From Demequina gelatinilytica (lineage in GTDB: Bacteria; Actinomycetota; Actinomycetes; Actinomycetales; Demequinaceae), in contig NZ_BBLV01000013.1 of the NCBI RefSeq assembly GCF_000971115.1, forward strand, positions 1-64,000: a DNA stretch of 64,000 nt, read 5' to 3'. Below the pieces are notes generated by a model. It searched no databases. It was not told where the DNA came from and was given only the letters and a program-made list of their open reading frames with translations. This document shows, in pieces, positions 56,536 to 64,000 of this stretch. A program made the position numbers and the translations under genes. The first letter of the stretch is position 1. The number at the start of each line of letters is the position of its first letter.

Positions 56536-56564
56536 TTGCCAGTGTCGGACCGGAGTGCTACAAC
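56536..56564 (+). promoter_or_regulatory. Promoter of the LysM gene
   Basis: TTGCCA (56536-56541) and TACAAC (56559-56564) are 17 bases apart. The predicted transcription start falls inside LexA box 2, so LexA should block this promoter. Confidence 0.65.
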
Positions 56565-56580
56565 TAGAACAAGCGTTCGA
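56565..56580. promoter_or_regulatory. LexA box 2 (LysM side)
   Basis: TAGAAC-AAGC-GTTCGA deviates at one or two bases in the left arm. It abuts box 3 directly and overlaps the predicted LysM-gene transcription start. Confidence 0.78.
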
Positions 56581-56596
56581 TCGAACAGGTGTTCGA
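56581..56596. promoter_or_regulatory. LexA box 3 (LysM side)
   Basis: TCGAAC-AGGT-GTTCGA is a perfect LexA palindrome, immediately after box 2. It ends 15 bases before the LysM start codon. Confidence 0.9.
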
Positions 56597-56611
56597 ACCG
56601 AGGAGGCAGAG

Positions 56612-56926
56612 ATGAGCATCTACGCACCGCAGACTGTGGAGGCGCGGGCACGCCGCACGCGTGCAGGCCGTACGCTCGGCGTCACGTTGCTGCTGGCGGC
56701 CGCTGCGGTTCTCGGTCCTCAGGCCTTCGCCTCCGATGAGCCCGGCGAGCCGGTGGCGGTGCACGCCTACACGGTGGCCGCGGGAGAGACCCTGTGGGAC
56801 ATCGCCGCGTCGCTGACCCCGTCGGGCGCAGATGTGCGCGACATGATCATCGAGATCCAGCACCTCAACGCGATGCCGACGACCGACCTCGCGGCCGGCG
56901 AGCAGATCTACCTGCCCGTCCAGTAG
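56612..56926 (+). CDS. LysM protein, predicted SOS-induced cell division suppressor
   Basis: A 104-residue membrane/secreted protein with one N-terminal hydrophobic segment ([18 protein letters not shown]) and a C-terminal LysM domain ([18 protein letters not shown] ... GEQIYLPVQ). Small LysM proteins divergent from lexA (YneA in Bacillus, Rv2719c in Mycobacterium, DivS-like in Corynebacterium) delay division during DNA damage. Location and three LexA boxes strongly suggest the same role. The ATG follows GAGGAGG. Confidence 0.85.
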   Translation: MSIYAPQTVEARARRTRAGRTLGVTLLLAAAAVLGPQAFASDEPGEPVAVHAYTVAAGETLWDIAASLTPSGADVRDMIIEIQHLNAMPTTDLAAGEQIYLPVQ

Positions 56927-56947
56927 CGCGGGCTGCGGCGCACCCCG

Positions 56948-56985
56948 CTGCCACGAGATTGGGTGCGTCGCGTCGTTCGTGGCAG
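56948..56985. promoter_or_regulatory. 9-bp inverted repeat before nrdR
   Basis: CTGCCACGA (56948-56956) pairs exactly with TCGTGGCAG (56977-56985) across 20 bases, ending 9 bases before the nrdR ATG. It could be the LysM-gene terminator or an operator; it does not resemble an NrdR box. Confidence 0.4.
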
Positions 56986-56994
56986 AGTGAACGC

Positions 56995-57480
56995 ATGCAC
57001 TGCCCGTTCTGTCGCAACGGCGACTCTCGCGTCATCGACTCCCGCACCGCCGATGACGGCTCCTCCATCCGTCGGCGCCGCGAGTGCCCCGCATGCGGGA
57101 AGCGCTTCACCACGGTCGAGACGGCGAGCCTCTCGGTCCTCAAGCGCAACGGCGTGACCGAGTCCTTCAGCCGCGACAAGATCGTCTCGGGCGTCAAGAA
57201 GGCGTGCCAGGGCAGGCCCGTGAGCGACGACGACCTCGCGCTGCTCGCGCAGCAGGTCGAGGAGGCCATCCGTGCGAACGGCCAGGCCGAGATCAACGCT
57301 CTCGATATCGGCCTGGCCATCCTGCCGCCGCTGCGCCAGCTCGACGAGATCGCATATCTGCGCTTCGCGAGCGTCTACCAGGCGTTCGACACCCTCGATG
57401 ACTTCGAGGCCGCGATCGGCCGGCTGCGCGCGGAGGACGCTGCTAGCGCCCGCCCTTCGGCTTCCGAGGCTTCCGAGTAG
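56995..57480 (+). CDS. nrdR: Transcriptional repressor NrdR
   Basis: Represses ribonucleotide reductase genes in response to ATP/dATP. The 161-residue protein has a zinc ribbon with [17 protein letters not shown] and [12 protein letters not shown], and an ATP-cone domain ([32 protein letters not shown]). The lexA-nrdR neighbourhood is conserved in actinobacteria. Its last 38 bases overlap the 3' end of the convergent helicase gene. Confidence 0.95.
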   Translation: MHCPFCRNGDSRVIDSRTADDGSSIRRRRECPACGKRFTTVETASLSVLKRNGVTESFSRDKIVSGVKKACQGRPVSDDDLALLAQQVEEAIRANGQAEINALDIGLAILPPLRQLDEIAYLRFASVYQAFDTLDDFEAAIGRLRAEDAASARPSASEASE

Positions 57481-59197
57481 AACCACCCTCGAAGCCGCCC
57501 TTCGAGGAGCTCTTGCCACCCTTGCCGTACGGCTTGTCGGAGCGTCCGTAGGACTTCCCGCCGCGGTCGCCACCGCGATCGCGGTCGTAGGAGCCACCCT
57601 TGCCGTGGCTCGACCGCCCGTAGGAGCCGGCACCACGGTCATCGCGCCGGGCCGGACGCTCGTCGCGCTGGGCCTCGCGCTCGGACAGCTGGCGCTCGCG
57701 CGCGGCAAGCGCCGCCTCGCGCTCGGACAGGCTCGCCTCCATGCGCGCCAGCCGCTCCTCCATGCGCTGCGTGGCGGCGAGCATCTCGTCGGCGCGCGCA
57801 TCGTCGCGCCGAGGACGGTCGTCACGCTCGTCGCGGCGCGGGCGCTCGTCACGGTCCCACTTGCGCGCGGGGCGGTCCTCCCAGCGGCGCTCCTGGCGCG
57901 GGCCGCGGTCGCCGCGGGCCGGACGGTCGCCACGCCCTGGACGCTCGTAGCGTCCGCGGCGCTCGGGGCGCTGCGGGCGGGGCTCGCGGACGGGCTCCCA
58001 CGACGGCTCGCGCGCGCCGGTGAGGTCCTCGAGCATCGCGAGCGACTCGTCGTCCTCGCCACGCACCTTGCGGAACGTGACGTCGACGCCGGCGCGCTCG
58101 AGCATGCGGTCGGTGGAGCGGCGCTGGTGGGGGAGCACCAGCGTGACGACCAGGCCCTCCTCGCCGGCGCGCGCGGTGCGGCCCGACCGGTGCGTGTAGT
58201 CCTTGTGATCCGCGGGCGGGTCGATCTGCATCACCAGGTCGACGTGGTCGACATGGATGCCGCGCGCCGCGACGTCGGTCGCCACCAGCACGGGGACGTC
58301 GCCGGCGCGGAACGCGCTGATCGCGAAGTTGCGCTCCGCCTGAGAGCGGTCGCCGTGGATCGCGAGCGCCAGCACGCCTGCCTCACGCATCTCCTCGGCG
58401 ATCCGCTCGGTCGCGAGCTTGGTGCGCACGAACACGATGGTCCGGCCCTCACGCGCCGCGATGCGGGTGGCCAGCTGGTACTTCGCGTTCGGGGGGACGT
58501 TGAGCACCACGTGGCGCATCGTCGCAGGCTGGTCGTCGCCGCCCGTCACGTCGTGCGTCACGGGATCGTGCATGTAGGTCTTCACCAGGCGGTCGACGTC
58601 GCCGTCGAGCGTCGCCGAGAACAGGAGCCGCTGGCCGCCCTCGGGCACGCCCGCGAGGATCTCGGTGATCTCGTCCATGAAGCCCATGTCGGCCATGTGG
58701 TCGGCCTCGTCCATGACGATGAGCTCGAGCTCCGAGAGGTCGGCATGGCCGTTGCGCACCAGGTCGGCCATGCGGCCCGGAGTCGCGACCACCAGGTGGA
58801 CGCCGCGCTCGAGGGCCTGGACCTGCTTGGACATCGACAGACCGCCGGCGACCAGCTTGAGCGACACGTGCATGGCATGCGCGTAGGGCTCGAGCGCGTC
58901 GGAGACCTGCATGCCGAGCTCGCGCGTGGGCACGAGCACGATGGCGCGCGGACGGCGCTTCGCGGGTCGGGGCCCCGCCGCGAGGCGGACGATGGCGGGC
59001 AGCCCGAAGCCGAGCGTCTTGCCCGATCCCGTGCGGGCCTTGCCCAGCACGTCCCGGCCGGCCATCGCGTCGGCGATGGTGGCGGCCTGGATGGGGAAGG
59101 CGGTGACGATGCCGTGACGCTCGAGCGCCTCGACGAGTGCGTCGGGAAGACCGAGCTCGGCGAAGGAGACGGCGTCGGGGGTATCGGTGGTGTTTAT
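57443..59197 (-). CDS. DEAD-box RNA helicase, probably starting at ATA
   Basis: About 584 residues if read from 59197. The Q motif region ([15 protein letters not shown], then [16 protein letters not shown]) is encoded upstream of the first canonical start, ATG 59065; Walker [21 protein letters not shown] (DEAD) and SATLDGD follow. I see no ATG, GTG or TTG in frame between the coding Q motif and the serA stop, but ATA at 59197 overlaps that stop as ATAA. One G-to-A change from ATGA would explain both. The Arg/Gly/Asp-rich C-terminal ~200 residues resemble RNA-binding tails of RhlE/CsdA-type helicases. A start at 59065 would lack the Q motif. Confidence 0.85.
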   Translation of the reverse strand: MNTTDTPDAVSFAELGLPDALVEALERHGIVTAFPIQAATIADAMAGRDVLGKARTGSGKTLGFGLPAIVRLAAGPRPAKRRPRAIVLVPTRELGMQVSDALEPYAHAMHVSLKLVAGGLSMSKQVQALERGVHLVVATPGRMADLVRNGHADLSELELIVMDEADHMADMGFMDEITEILAGVPEGGQRLLFSATLDGDVDRLVKTYMHDPVTHDVTGGDDQPATMRHVVLNVPPNAKYQLATRIAAREGRTIVFVRTKLATERIAEEMREAGVLALAIHGDRSQAERNFAISAFRAGDVPVLVATDVAARGIHVDHVDLVMQIDPPADHKDYTHRSGRTARAGEEGLVVTLVLPHQRRSTDRMLERAGVDVTFRKVRGEDDESLAMLEDLTGAREPSWEPVREPRPQRPERRGRYERPGRGDRPARGDRGPRQERRWEDRPARKWDRDERPRRDERDDRPRRDDARADEMLAATQRMEERLARMEASLSEREAALAARERQLSEREAQRDERPARRDDRGAGSYGRSSHGKGGSYDRDRGGDRGGKSYGRSDKPYGKGGKSSSKGGFEGGSTRKPRKPKGGR

Positions 59198-60390
59198 GAG
59201 AGAACTCGCAGTCGTACGGTACCGGGCATGCTCGACAGTGCCCGGACGGCGTCCTCGTCGAGGCCGGACGCGACGTCCGTCACCACGTAGCCGAGCTCAC
59301 CACGGGTACCGAGGAGCTGGGCGTCGATGTTGACGTTGTGGGCCGCGAAGACCTGGTTGACGGCGGCGAGGACGCCGGGGATGTTCTCGTGCAGGTGGGC
59401 GACGCGGTGCGAGCCCTGGACCTGGTCGAGCGAGAGGTTGGGAAGGTTCACGCTGAGCGACGTGGACGCGTGGAACACGTAGTCGCGCAGGCGTGTCGCG
59501 ACGAAGATGCCGATGTCGCGCTGCGCCTCCTCGGTGGACCCGCCGATGTGCGGGGTGAGGATGACGTTGGGCATGTTCTGGAGCGGCGACTCGAAGGGGT
59601 CGCCGGTCTTCTTGGGCTCCTCGGGGAACACGTCGACGGCGCAGCCGCCGATCGCGCCCGACTCGAGGCCCGCCTTGAGGGCCTCGATGTCGACGATGAA
59701 GCCGCGCGAGAGGTTGAGGAAGATCGCGCCGTCCTTCATGGCGGCGAACTGCTCGGGGCCGAAGAAGCCCTTGTTGCCGCTGCGCCCGTCGACGTGGAGC
59801 GTGACGATGTCCGCCTCGGCGAGCAGCGCCTCGAGGGTGGGCATGCGTGTCGCGTTGCCCAGCGCGAGCTTCTCGGCGCTGTCGTAGAAGATCACGTTCA
59901 TGCCGAGGGCCTCGGCGATCACGGACAGCTGCGAGCCGATGTTGCCGTAGCCGACGATGCCGAGCGTGCGGCTGCGGATCTCGTGCGCGCCGGCGGCGGA
60001 CTTGGACCACACGCCCTCATGCAGGCTGCGGTTGTGGTCCGGCAGGCGGCGGGTGAGCGAGATCATCTCGGACACCGCCATCTCGACCACCGAGCGCGTG
60101 TTGGAGAACGGCGCGTTGAACGCCGCGATGCCGTGGCGCGCCGCCGCCGCGAGATCGATCTGGTTGGTGCCGATCGAGAACGCCCCCACCGCGATGAGGT
60201 CCGGACACGCCTCGATGACGCGCTCGGTGAGCTGGGTCTTCGAGCGGATGCCGAGCAGCTGGACGCCCTGGAGGGCGGCGATGAGCTCGTCCTCGTCCAT
60301 GGCCCCGGCGTGGTTCTCCACGGCGATGCCTGCGGCCTCGAGGATCTCGGTGGCCTTGACGGAAAGGTTCTCTAGAAGGAGTGCGCGCAC
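59194..60390 (-). CDS. serA: D-3-phosphoglycerate dehydrogenase
   Basis: First enzyme of serine synthesis. The 398-residue protein is the short type: substrate/NAD domains with GIRSKTQLTE, VGYGNIGSQLSVIAEALG (NAD motif), NLSRGFIVD, and ILTPHIGGSTEEAQ with the catalytic His, then a C-terminal ACT domain (NIPGVLAAVNQVFAAHNVNI) for serine feedback. Start GTG 60390 gives VRALLLENLS; GACGAT 7 bases upstream could be a -10. The stop overlaps the helicase start region. Confidence 0.95.
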   Translation of the reverse strand: MRALLLENLSVKATEILEAAGIAVENHAGAMDEDELIAALQGVQLLGIRSKTQLTERVIEACPDLIAVGAFSIGTNQIDLAAAARHGIAAFNAPFSNTRSVVEMAVSEMISLTRRLPDHNRSLHEGVWSKSAAGAHEIRSRTLGIVGYGNIGSQLSVIAEALGMNVIFYDSAEKLALGNATRMPTLEALLAEADIVTLHVDGRSGNKGFFGPEQFAAMKDGAIFLNLSRGFIVDIEALKAGLESGAIGGCAVDVFPEEPKKTGDPFESPLQNMPNVILTPHIGGSTEEAQRDIGIFVATRLRDYVFHASTSLSVNLPNLSLDQVQGSHRVAHLHENIPGVLAAVNQVFAAHNVNIDAQLLGTRGELGYVVTDVASGLDEDAVRALSSMPGTVRLRVLS

Positions 60391-60493
60391 GGGCGCTATC
60401 GTCTCGCACTTCCGTCCCTTCTCCAACTCGGGCAGTGCCTCGGATGATGCCGATGCGCGACTTGCCCCGTCCGCGCCGTGGGAGAGTGGCGTC

Positions 60494-61303
60494 ATGAGGC
60501 AGGCGGGCAGGTTCGCGGTGGTCGTGATCGTGGGCGCCGCGCTCTTCGCCGCCGGTGCGTGGTGGAAGGGCGTCACCTGGTCGGACCTGCGCCACTGGGG
60601 CACGCCGCGCAACGCCATCGAGATCGACGGCCAGACCGTCCGGATCCCGGTCGCGCAGGGATCGGATCAGCGCGTGCTTCCGGAGGTCGAGGTCGACACC
60701 GTCGGCTCCTACGACCTGCTGTTCCGTGACGGCGGCCCCGATGGCGGCCCGGTGAGGTACGACCCGTGCCGGCCGCTCGAGTACGTGATCGCGCAGGACG
60801 GCATGCCCGAAGGGTTCGTCCCGACCGTCCAGGCGGCGGTCGCATCGGTGTCGGAGGCGACCGGGCTCGCGTTCGCGTACGAGGGCTTCACCGACGAGGT
60901 GGCCGACTTCGACCGCGCGCTCGTGCAGGAGCGGTACGGCGACAGGTTCGCCCCGATCGTGATCGGCTTCCAGACCGAGGCCCAGAACCCGGACCTCGCG
61001 GGCACCGTCACCGGGCTCGGAGGCTCGAGCGCGGTGCCGGGGGCCTACGGCGACGCGCAGTACCTGCGTTCGGGCGTGGTGATCATCGACGGCGAGGACG
61101 TCGCGCGCATCCTCGACGGCGCCGACGGCCAGGCGCTCGCACAGGCGGTCGTCGCGCATGAGCTCGGGCACGTGGTGGGGCTCGCGCACGTGGGAGACAC
61201 GCATGAGCTCATGCACGAGTCGAACCTGCGGCTCCTCGACTGGGGCCCGGGCGACCTGGCCGGGCTCGCGCTCGCCGGTGCGGGGGAGTGCGAGCCGCGC
61301 TGA
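60494..61303 (+). CDS. Matrixin-like zinc metalloprotease with N-terminal membrane anchor
   Basis: A 269-residue predicted exported protease. An N-terminal hydrophobic segment (FAVVVIVGAALFAAGAWW) may be a signal anchor. The metzincin motif HELGHVVGLAH (HExxHxxGxxH) is near residue 222 and the Met-turn follows in DTHELMHE. Upstream are PCRPLEYVIAQDGMP and FAPIVIGFQTE, typical of actinobacterial matrixins. Substrate unknown. GAGAGT 6 bases before the ATG may be a -10. Confidence 0.85.
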   Translation: MRQAGRFAVVVIVGAALFAAGAWWKGVTWSDLRHWGTPRNAIEIDGQTVRIPVAQGSDQRVLPEVEVDTVGSYDLLFRDGGPDGGPVRYDPCRPLEYVIAQDGMPEGFVPTVQAAVASVSEATGLAFAYEGFTDEVADFDRALVQERYGDRFAPIVIGFQTEAQNPDLAGTVTGLGGSSAVPGAYGDAQYLRSGVVIIDGEDVARILDGADGQALAQAVVAHELGHVVGLAHVGDTHELMHESNLRLLDWGPGDLAGLALAGAGECEPR

Positions 61304-61310
61304 ACGCCCG

Positions 61311-63491
61311 CTACACCGCCAGGCCGTGCGGCAGCGGCGCGCGGTGGACCACCTCGAGCCGACGCGTCGGACGCGTGAGCGCGACGTAGAGGTCGCCGGG
61401 GCGCTCCGCGATCTCCGCAGGCTCCACGACCACGGCCACATCGAACTCGAGCCCCTTGGACTCGCGTGCCGTGTACACGTCGACGGTTGCGGGGAGGGCG
61501 CCCCGGAGCGCGCCGTGCATACGCGGGGGAGCGATCACGGCGACCAGGCCGCCCTCGCCCTCCGCGAAGGCACTCGCGTGCACGCGGGCGATCCGCGCCG
61601 CCTCCGCGACGGCATCGTCCGCGCGCGTGGCGGCGGTCGAGTCGTCGAGCTCCCTCGCCGCGCGCAGCTCGCTCACGGGAAGGCGGGCCGCCTTGGCGTA
61701 CGCCTGCGCGGCGTCCGCGACCGCGGCGGGGATGCGGTAGGAGATGGTGAGCTCACGCAGCTCCCAGCCGGTCTGGAACAGCGGGTCCATGGTCTCGGGC
61801 CACCACCGGGTGCCCGCGACGGACGTGGTCTGCGCGACGTCGCCCACGATCGTGAAGGAGCGCGTGGGGCAGCGCCGGACCAGCATCCGCCATGCCATCG
61901 CGCTCAGCTCCTGAGCCTCGTCCACGACCACGTGGCCATAGGTCCAGGTGCGATCGCCGCGTGCGCGCTCGGCGACGGACAGACGGGCGGTACCGCCCTT
62001 CATGCGGGACGCGAGGTCCTCGGCGGTCACCATGCCTCCGTCGCCGAACGTGTCGAGCACGTCCTTGGCATACTGGATCTCCTCCGCGGACGGCTCGTCG
62101 GAGCGACGCGCCCTCCCACCGGGAAGGTCGCCCAGCAGCTCGGCGGCCTCGTCGAGCAGCGGCACGTCCGCCTCCGTGAACGGAGCGGAGGCGGGGCGCA
62201 GCAGGAGGTCGCGCTCGTCCTGGGAGAGCATGCGCGCGGCGTTGTCGAGGAGGTGCGGCTTGGAGAACAGGTCGCGCAGCAGCTGCTCGGGAGCGAGGGG
62301 GAGCCAGCACAGGTTGATCGCGATGCGCACGTTGCGGTCGTCGCGCACGTCGCGCTCGAGCTCGAACCGGTCCTCGTCCGAGTACACCTCGAGCTGCTCG
62401 ACCAGCTGGCGTGTGAGCCGCCCGATCATGTCCTTCGCGAACACGGCGCGGGCCTCGTTGTGGGGGCGCCCGTCGCGGCGGGCACGCGCCTGCGCGTCCT
62501 TGACGTCGCCGCGGCGGATGGTCACGGTCCGGCCGTCGATACGGATCTCGCGGTCGGCGCGCGGCACGCGCTGGCGCTCGCGGACCGCAGCCTTGATCAC
62601 GTCGGCCATGAGGGTGCGGCCCTTGATCTCCGCGGAGGCGTCGGGCTCGACCGCGGTGGCCGTCACGCCTGGCACGAGCCCGGCGAGCGTGGTGGACACG
62701 GCGCCGGTCTCGCCGAGCGACGGCAGCACGTGGTCGATGTACCGGAGGAACGTCCTCGACGGTCCGATGAGCAGCACGCCGCGCGACTCGAGCTGCTCGC
62801 GGTGGTGATAGAGAAGGAAGGCGGCGCGGTGAAGCGCGACGGCGGTCTTGCCGGAGCCAGGTCCGCCCTGGACCACGAGCGCGCCGGCCATGGGCGCGCG
62901 GATCACCGCATCCTGCTCGGCCTGGATGGTCGCGACGATGTCGCCCATCCGACCGGTGCGCCGTGCACCGAGCGCCGCGAGGAGCGCGCCCTCGCCGGCG
63001 AGGGCCTCATCGGCGCCCATCTCGCGCAGCGCATCGACGTCCAGGACGTCGTCCTCGACGGCCGTGACGCGACGTCCCTGCGTGGTGAGGTGACGACGGT
63101 TGACCACCTCGCCTGGGTTCGCCGCGGTCGCGGAGTAGAAGGCGCGCGCCGCCGGCGCACGCCAGTCCGTGAGGAGCGGGACGTGCTCGGAGTCCGACAG
63201 GCCGATGCGGCCGACGTAGAAGCGGTCGCCGTCGCGCAGGTCGAGGCGGCCGAAGCACAGGCGGTCCTCGACGGCGTCGAGCTGCGCGATGCGGTCCTCG
63301 TACAGCGTTGCGAAGGCGTCGCGCTCCGAGCGGTTCTGCGGTGAGCCCGACGGGCCCTCCTTGCGGATCGCGGCGAGCCTGCCGGTCGCCTCGTCGCGCA
63401 ACGCGTCGAGCCGTGAGTAGAGGCCGTCGACGACCTCCTGCTCGGGAGCAAGGCCGCTCCGCTCCGCCGTCAGTCCACGCTCGTTCGCCAT
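61311..63491 (-). CDS. helR: HelR/HelD-type RNA polymerase-associated ATPase
   Basis: UvrD-like superfamily 1 ATPase of 726 residues that dislodges stalled or rifamycin-bound RNA polymerase. It has an N-terminal coiled coil (EQEVVDGLYSRLDALRDEA), Walker A QGGPGSGKTAVALHR near residue 205, Walker B VVVDEAQELSAMAWRML, and RESKGLEFDVAVVVEP near the C-terminus. The family is HelD; actinobacterial HelR members confer rifamycin tolerance. Start ATG 63491 has GGAGGG at good spacing; ATG 63497 is close and cannot be excluded. Confidence 0.88.
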   Translation of the reverse strand: MANERGLTAERSGLAPEQEVVDGLYSRLDALRDEATGRLAAIRKEGPSGSPQNRSERDAFATLYEDRIAQLDAVEDRLCFGRLDLRDGDRFYVGRIGLSDSEHVPLLTDWRAPAARAFYSATAANPGEVVNRRHLTTQGRRVTAVEDDVLDVDALREMGADEALAGEGALLAALGARRTGRMGDIVATIQAEQDAVIRAPMAGALVVQGGPGSGKTAVALHRAAFLLYHHREQLESRGVLLIGPSRTFLRYIDHVLPSLGETGAVSTTLAGLVPGVTATAVEPDASAEIKGRTLMADVIKAAVRERQRVPRADREIRIDGRTVTIRRGDVKDAQARARRDGRPHNEARAVFAKDMIGRLTRQLVEQLEVYSDEDRFELERDVRDDRNVRIAINLCWLPLAPEQLLRDLFSKPHLLDNAARMLSQDERDLLLRPASAPFTEADVPLLDEAAELLGDLPGGRARRSDEPSAEEIQYAKDVLDTFGDGGMVTAEDLASRMKGGTARLSVAERARGDRTWTYGHVVVDEAQELSAMAWRMLVRRCPTRSFTIVGDVAQTTSVAGTRWWPETMDPLFQTGWELRELTISYRIPAAVADAAQAYAKAARLPVSELRAARELDDSTAATRADDAVAEAARIARVHASAFAEGEGGLVAVIAPPRMHGALRGALPATVDVYTARESKGLEFDVAVVVEPAEIAERPGDLYVALTRPTRRLEVVHRAPLPHGLAV

Positions 63492-63508
63492 CGGCATACC
63501 CTCCGCAC

Positions 63509-63532
63509 GCCCTGTGTTGACGTCGGCAGGGC
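63509..63532. promoter_or_regulatory. Inverted repeat between helR promoter and start
   Basis: GCCCTG (63509-63514) and CAGGGC (63527-63532) are complementary across 12 bases. The site lies just downstream of the expected transcription start. It sits where the rifamycin-associated element lies in Streptomyces helR genes, but its sequence does not match the published element as I recall it. Confidence 0.4.
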
Positions 63533-63540
63533 AGTCCCTC

Positions 63541-63569
63541 ATTATCGCGCGTCTGCGGCGTGGTCGGAA
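63541..63569 (-). promoter_or_regulatory. helR promoter
   Basis: On the minus strand TTCCGA (63564-63569) and GATAAT (63541-63546) are separated by 17 bases. GATAAT differs from consensus by one base. The start codon is about 50 bases downstream. Confidence 0.65.
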
Positions 63570-63640
63570 GCACCCTGGCGCCGGATGTTTTCGCGGAGGG
63601 CGAGAACCGGCGACGCCCGGCGCCCCGGGTGGAAGGATGG

Positions 63641-64000
63641 ATGATCATGGAACGATCTCTGCTGACGTGGGACCCCGACGGCGTCGAGGCGTGGGCCGAG
63701 GCCGCGCCGGAGCACGGCGCCGCGCTCCTCCATTCCCTGCGCGGATTCATCGACGCGGGCCGTGCGGGCGCGCTCGTCGCGGACCACATCCTGGAGATCG
63801 GCGAGCCGGTGCGGGTCGCCACGTTCGACATCGACCAGCTGCTCGACTACCGCTCACGGCGCCCGGAGATGACGTTCTCCGTCAACCAGTGGACGGCGTA
63901 CGACGAACCCCATCTCGCGCTCGACCTGGTGCGCGACCGCGAGGGCACCCCGTTCCTGCTGCTCCACGGCTTCGAGCCCGACATCCAGTGGGAGCGGTAC
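63641..64000 (+). CDS. PAC2 (proteasome assembly chaperone-like) family protein, 3' end outside window
   Basis: The first 120 residues are visible and the frame is open at the window end. The segments RGFIDAGRAGALVADHIL, ATFDIDQLLDYRSRRPEMTF and GTPFLLLHGFEPDIQWERY are typical of the actinobacterial PAC2 family, often found in species with a proteasome-Pup system, although a chaperone role is unproven. ATG 63641 and ATG 63647 are both possible starts; GGAAGG is 5-8 bases upstream. Confidence 0.85.
   Translation, partial: MIMERSLLTWDPDGVEAWAEAAPEHGAALLHSLRGFIDAGRAGALVADHILEIGEPVRVATFDIDQLLDYRSRRPEMTFSVNQWTAYDEPHLALDLVRDREGTPFLLLHGFEPDIQWERY

Noticed and set aside
63497-63570. A canonical rifamycin-associated element before helR
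   Set aside because: The inverted repeat here is shorter and differs in sequence from the Streptomyces element as I know it, so only a generic inverted repeat is reported.

Overview
The window looks like core chromosome of a high-GC actinomycete. Coding density is high, many genes start with GTG, neighbours often overlap by 4 bases (ATGA/GTGA), and several gene orders are typical of Actinomycetota: infB-rbfA-truB-ribF, rpsO-pnp-M16 protease, dapA-rnj-ftsK, pgsA-cinA-clgR-DUF3046-recA-recX, miaB-miaA-dapF, hflX-dinG and lexA/LysM/nrdR. A Micrococcales relative (Cellulomonas- or Demequina-like) is my best guess, but the assignment is inference. I see no rRNA, tRNA, insertion sequence, prophage or CRISPR array.

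Layout. 1-4.4 kb: translation initiation and tRNA/riboflavin genes (infB, truncated at the window edge; rbfA; truB; ribF). 4.4-7.9 kb: a GluABCD-type polar amino acid ABC importer. 8-12.3 kb: S15, PNPase and an M16 protease. 12.4-18.6 kb: a five-gene MacAB-like efflux operon with two adaptor proteins and a lipoprotein, three of whose products carry Gly/Met/Pro-rich stretches. 18.7-19.9 kb: dapB and a small membrane protein. 19.9-24.6 kb, minus strand: thyA-folA, a protein made of three fused GNAT acetyltransferase domains, an AzlCD exporter and another GNAT. 24.8-27.9 kb: an SdsA-like metallo-beta-lactamase-fold sulfatase, a secreted BLIP/SmpA-like protein and a cupin. 27.9-35.5 kb: dapA, RNase J, FtsK and a PAS-GGDEF-EAL protein. 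35.5-38.4 kb: two tandem CapA-like exported proteins. 38.4-47.4 kb: pgsA, cinA, clgR, DUF3046, recA, recX, RNase Y, miaB, miaA, dapF and a YdeI-like gene. 47.5-51.2 kb: two paralogous secreted proteins that share a leader and a 358-bp 3' repeat including the terminator. 51.2-64 kb: a methyltransferase, hflX, a DinG-like helicase, lexA, an SOS-type LysM protein, nrdR, a DEAD-box helicase, serA, a matrixin-like protease, a HelR-type RNA polymerase-displacing ATPase and a PAC2-family gene cut by the window end.

Themes. SOS control is explicit: one perfect LexA box before recA and three between lexA and the LysM gene. RNA decay is well stocked, with PNPase, RNase J and RNase Y in one window. More than ten genes have a -10-like hexamer only 6-8 bases before the start codon and no Shine-Dalgarno, suggesting leaderless transcripts. 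An octamer (GACGATGC or its complement) occurs at least 33 times, often between genes and sometimes as perfect hairpins. The DEAD-box helicase gene has no canonical start codon upstream of its conserved Q motif and may begin at ATA.
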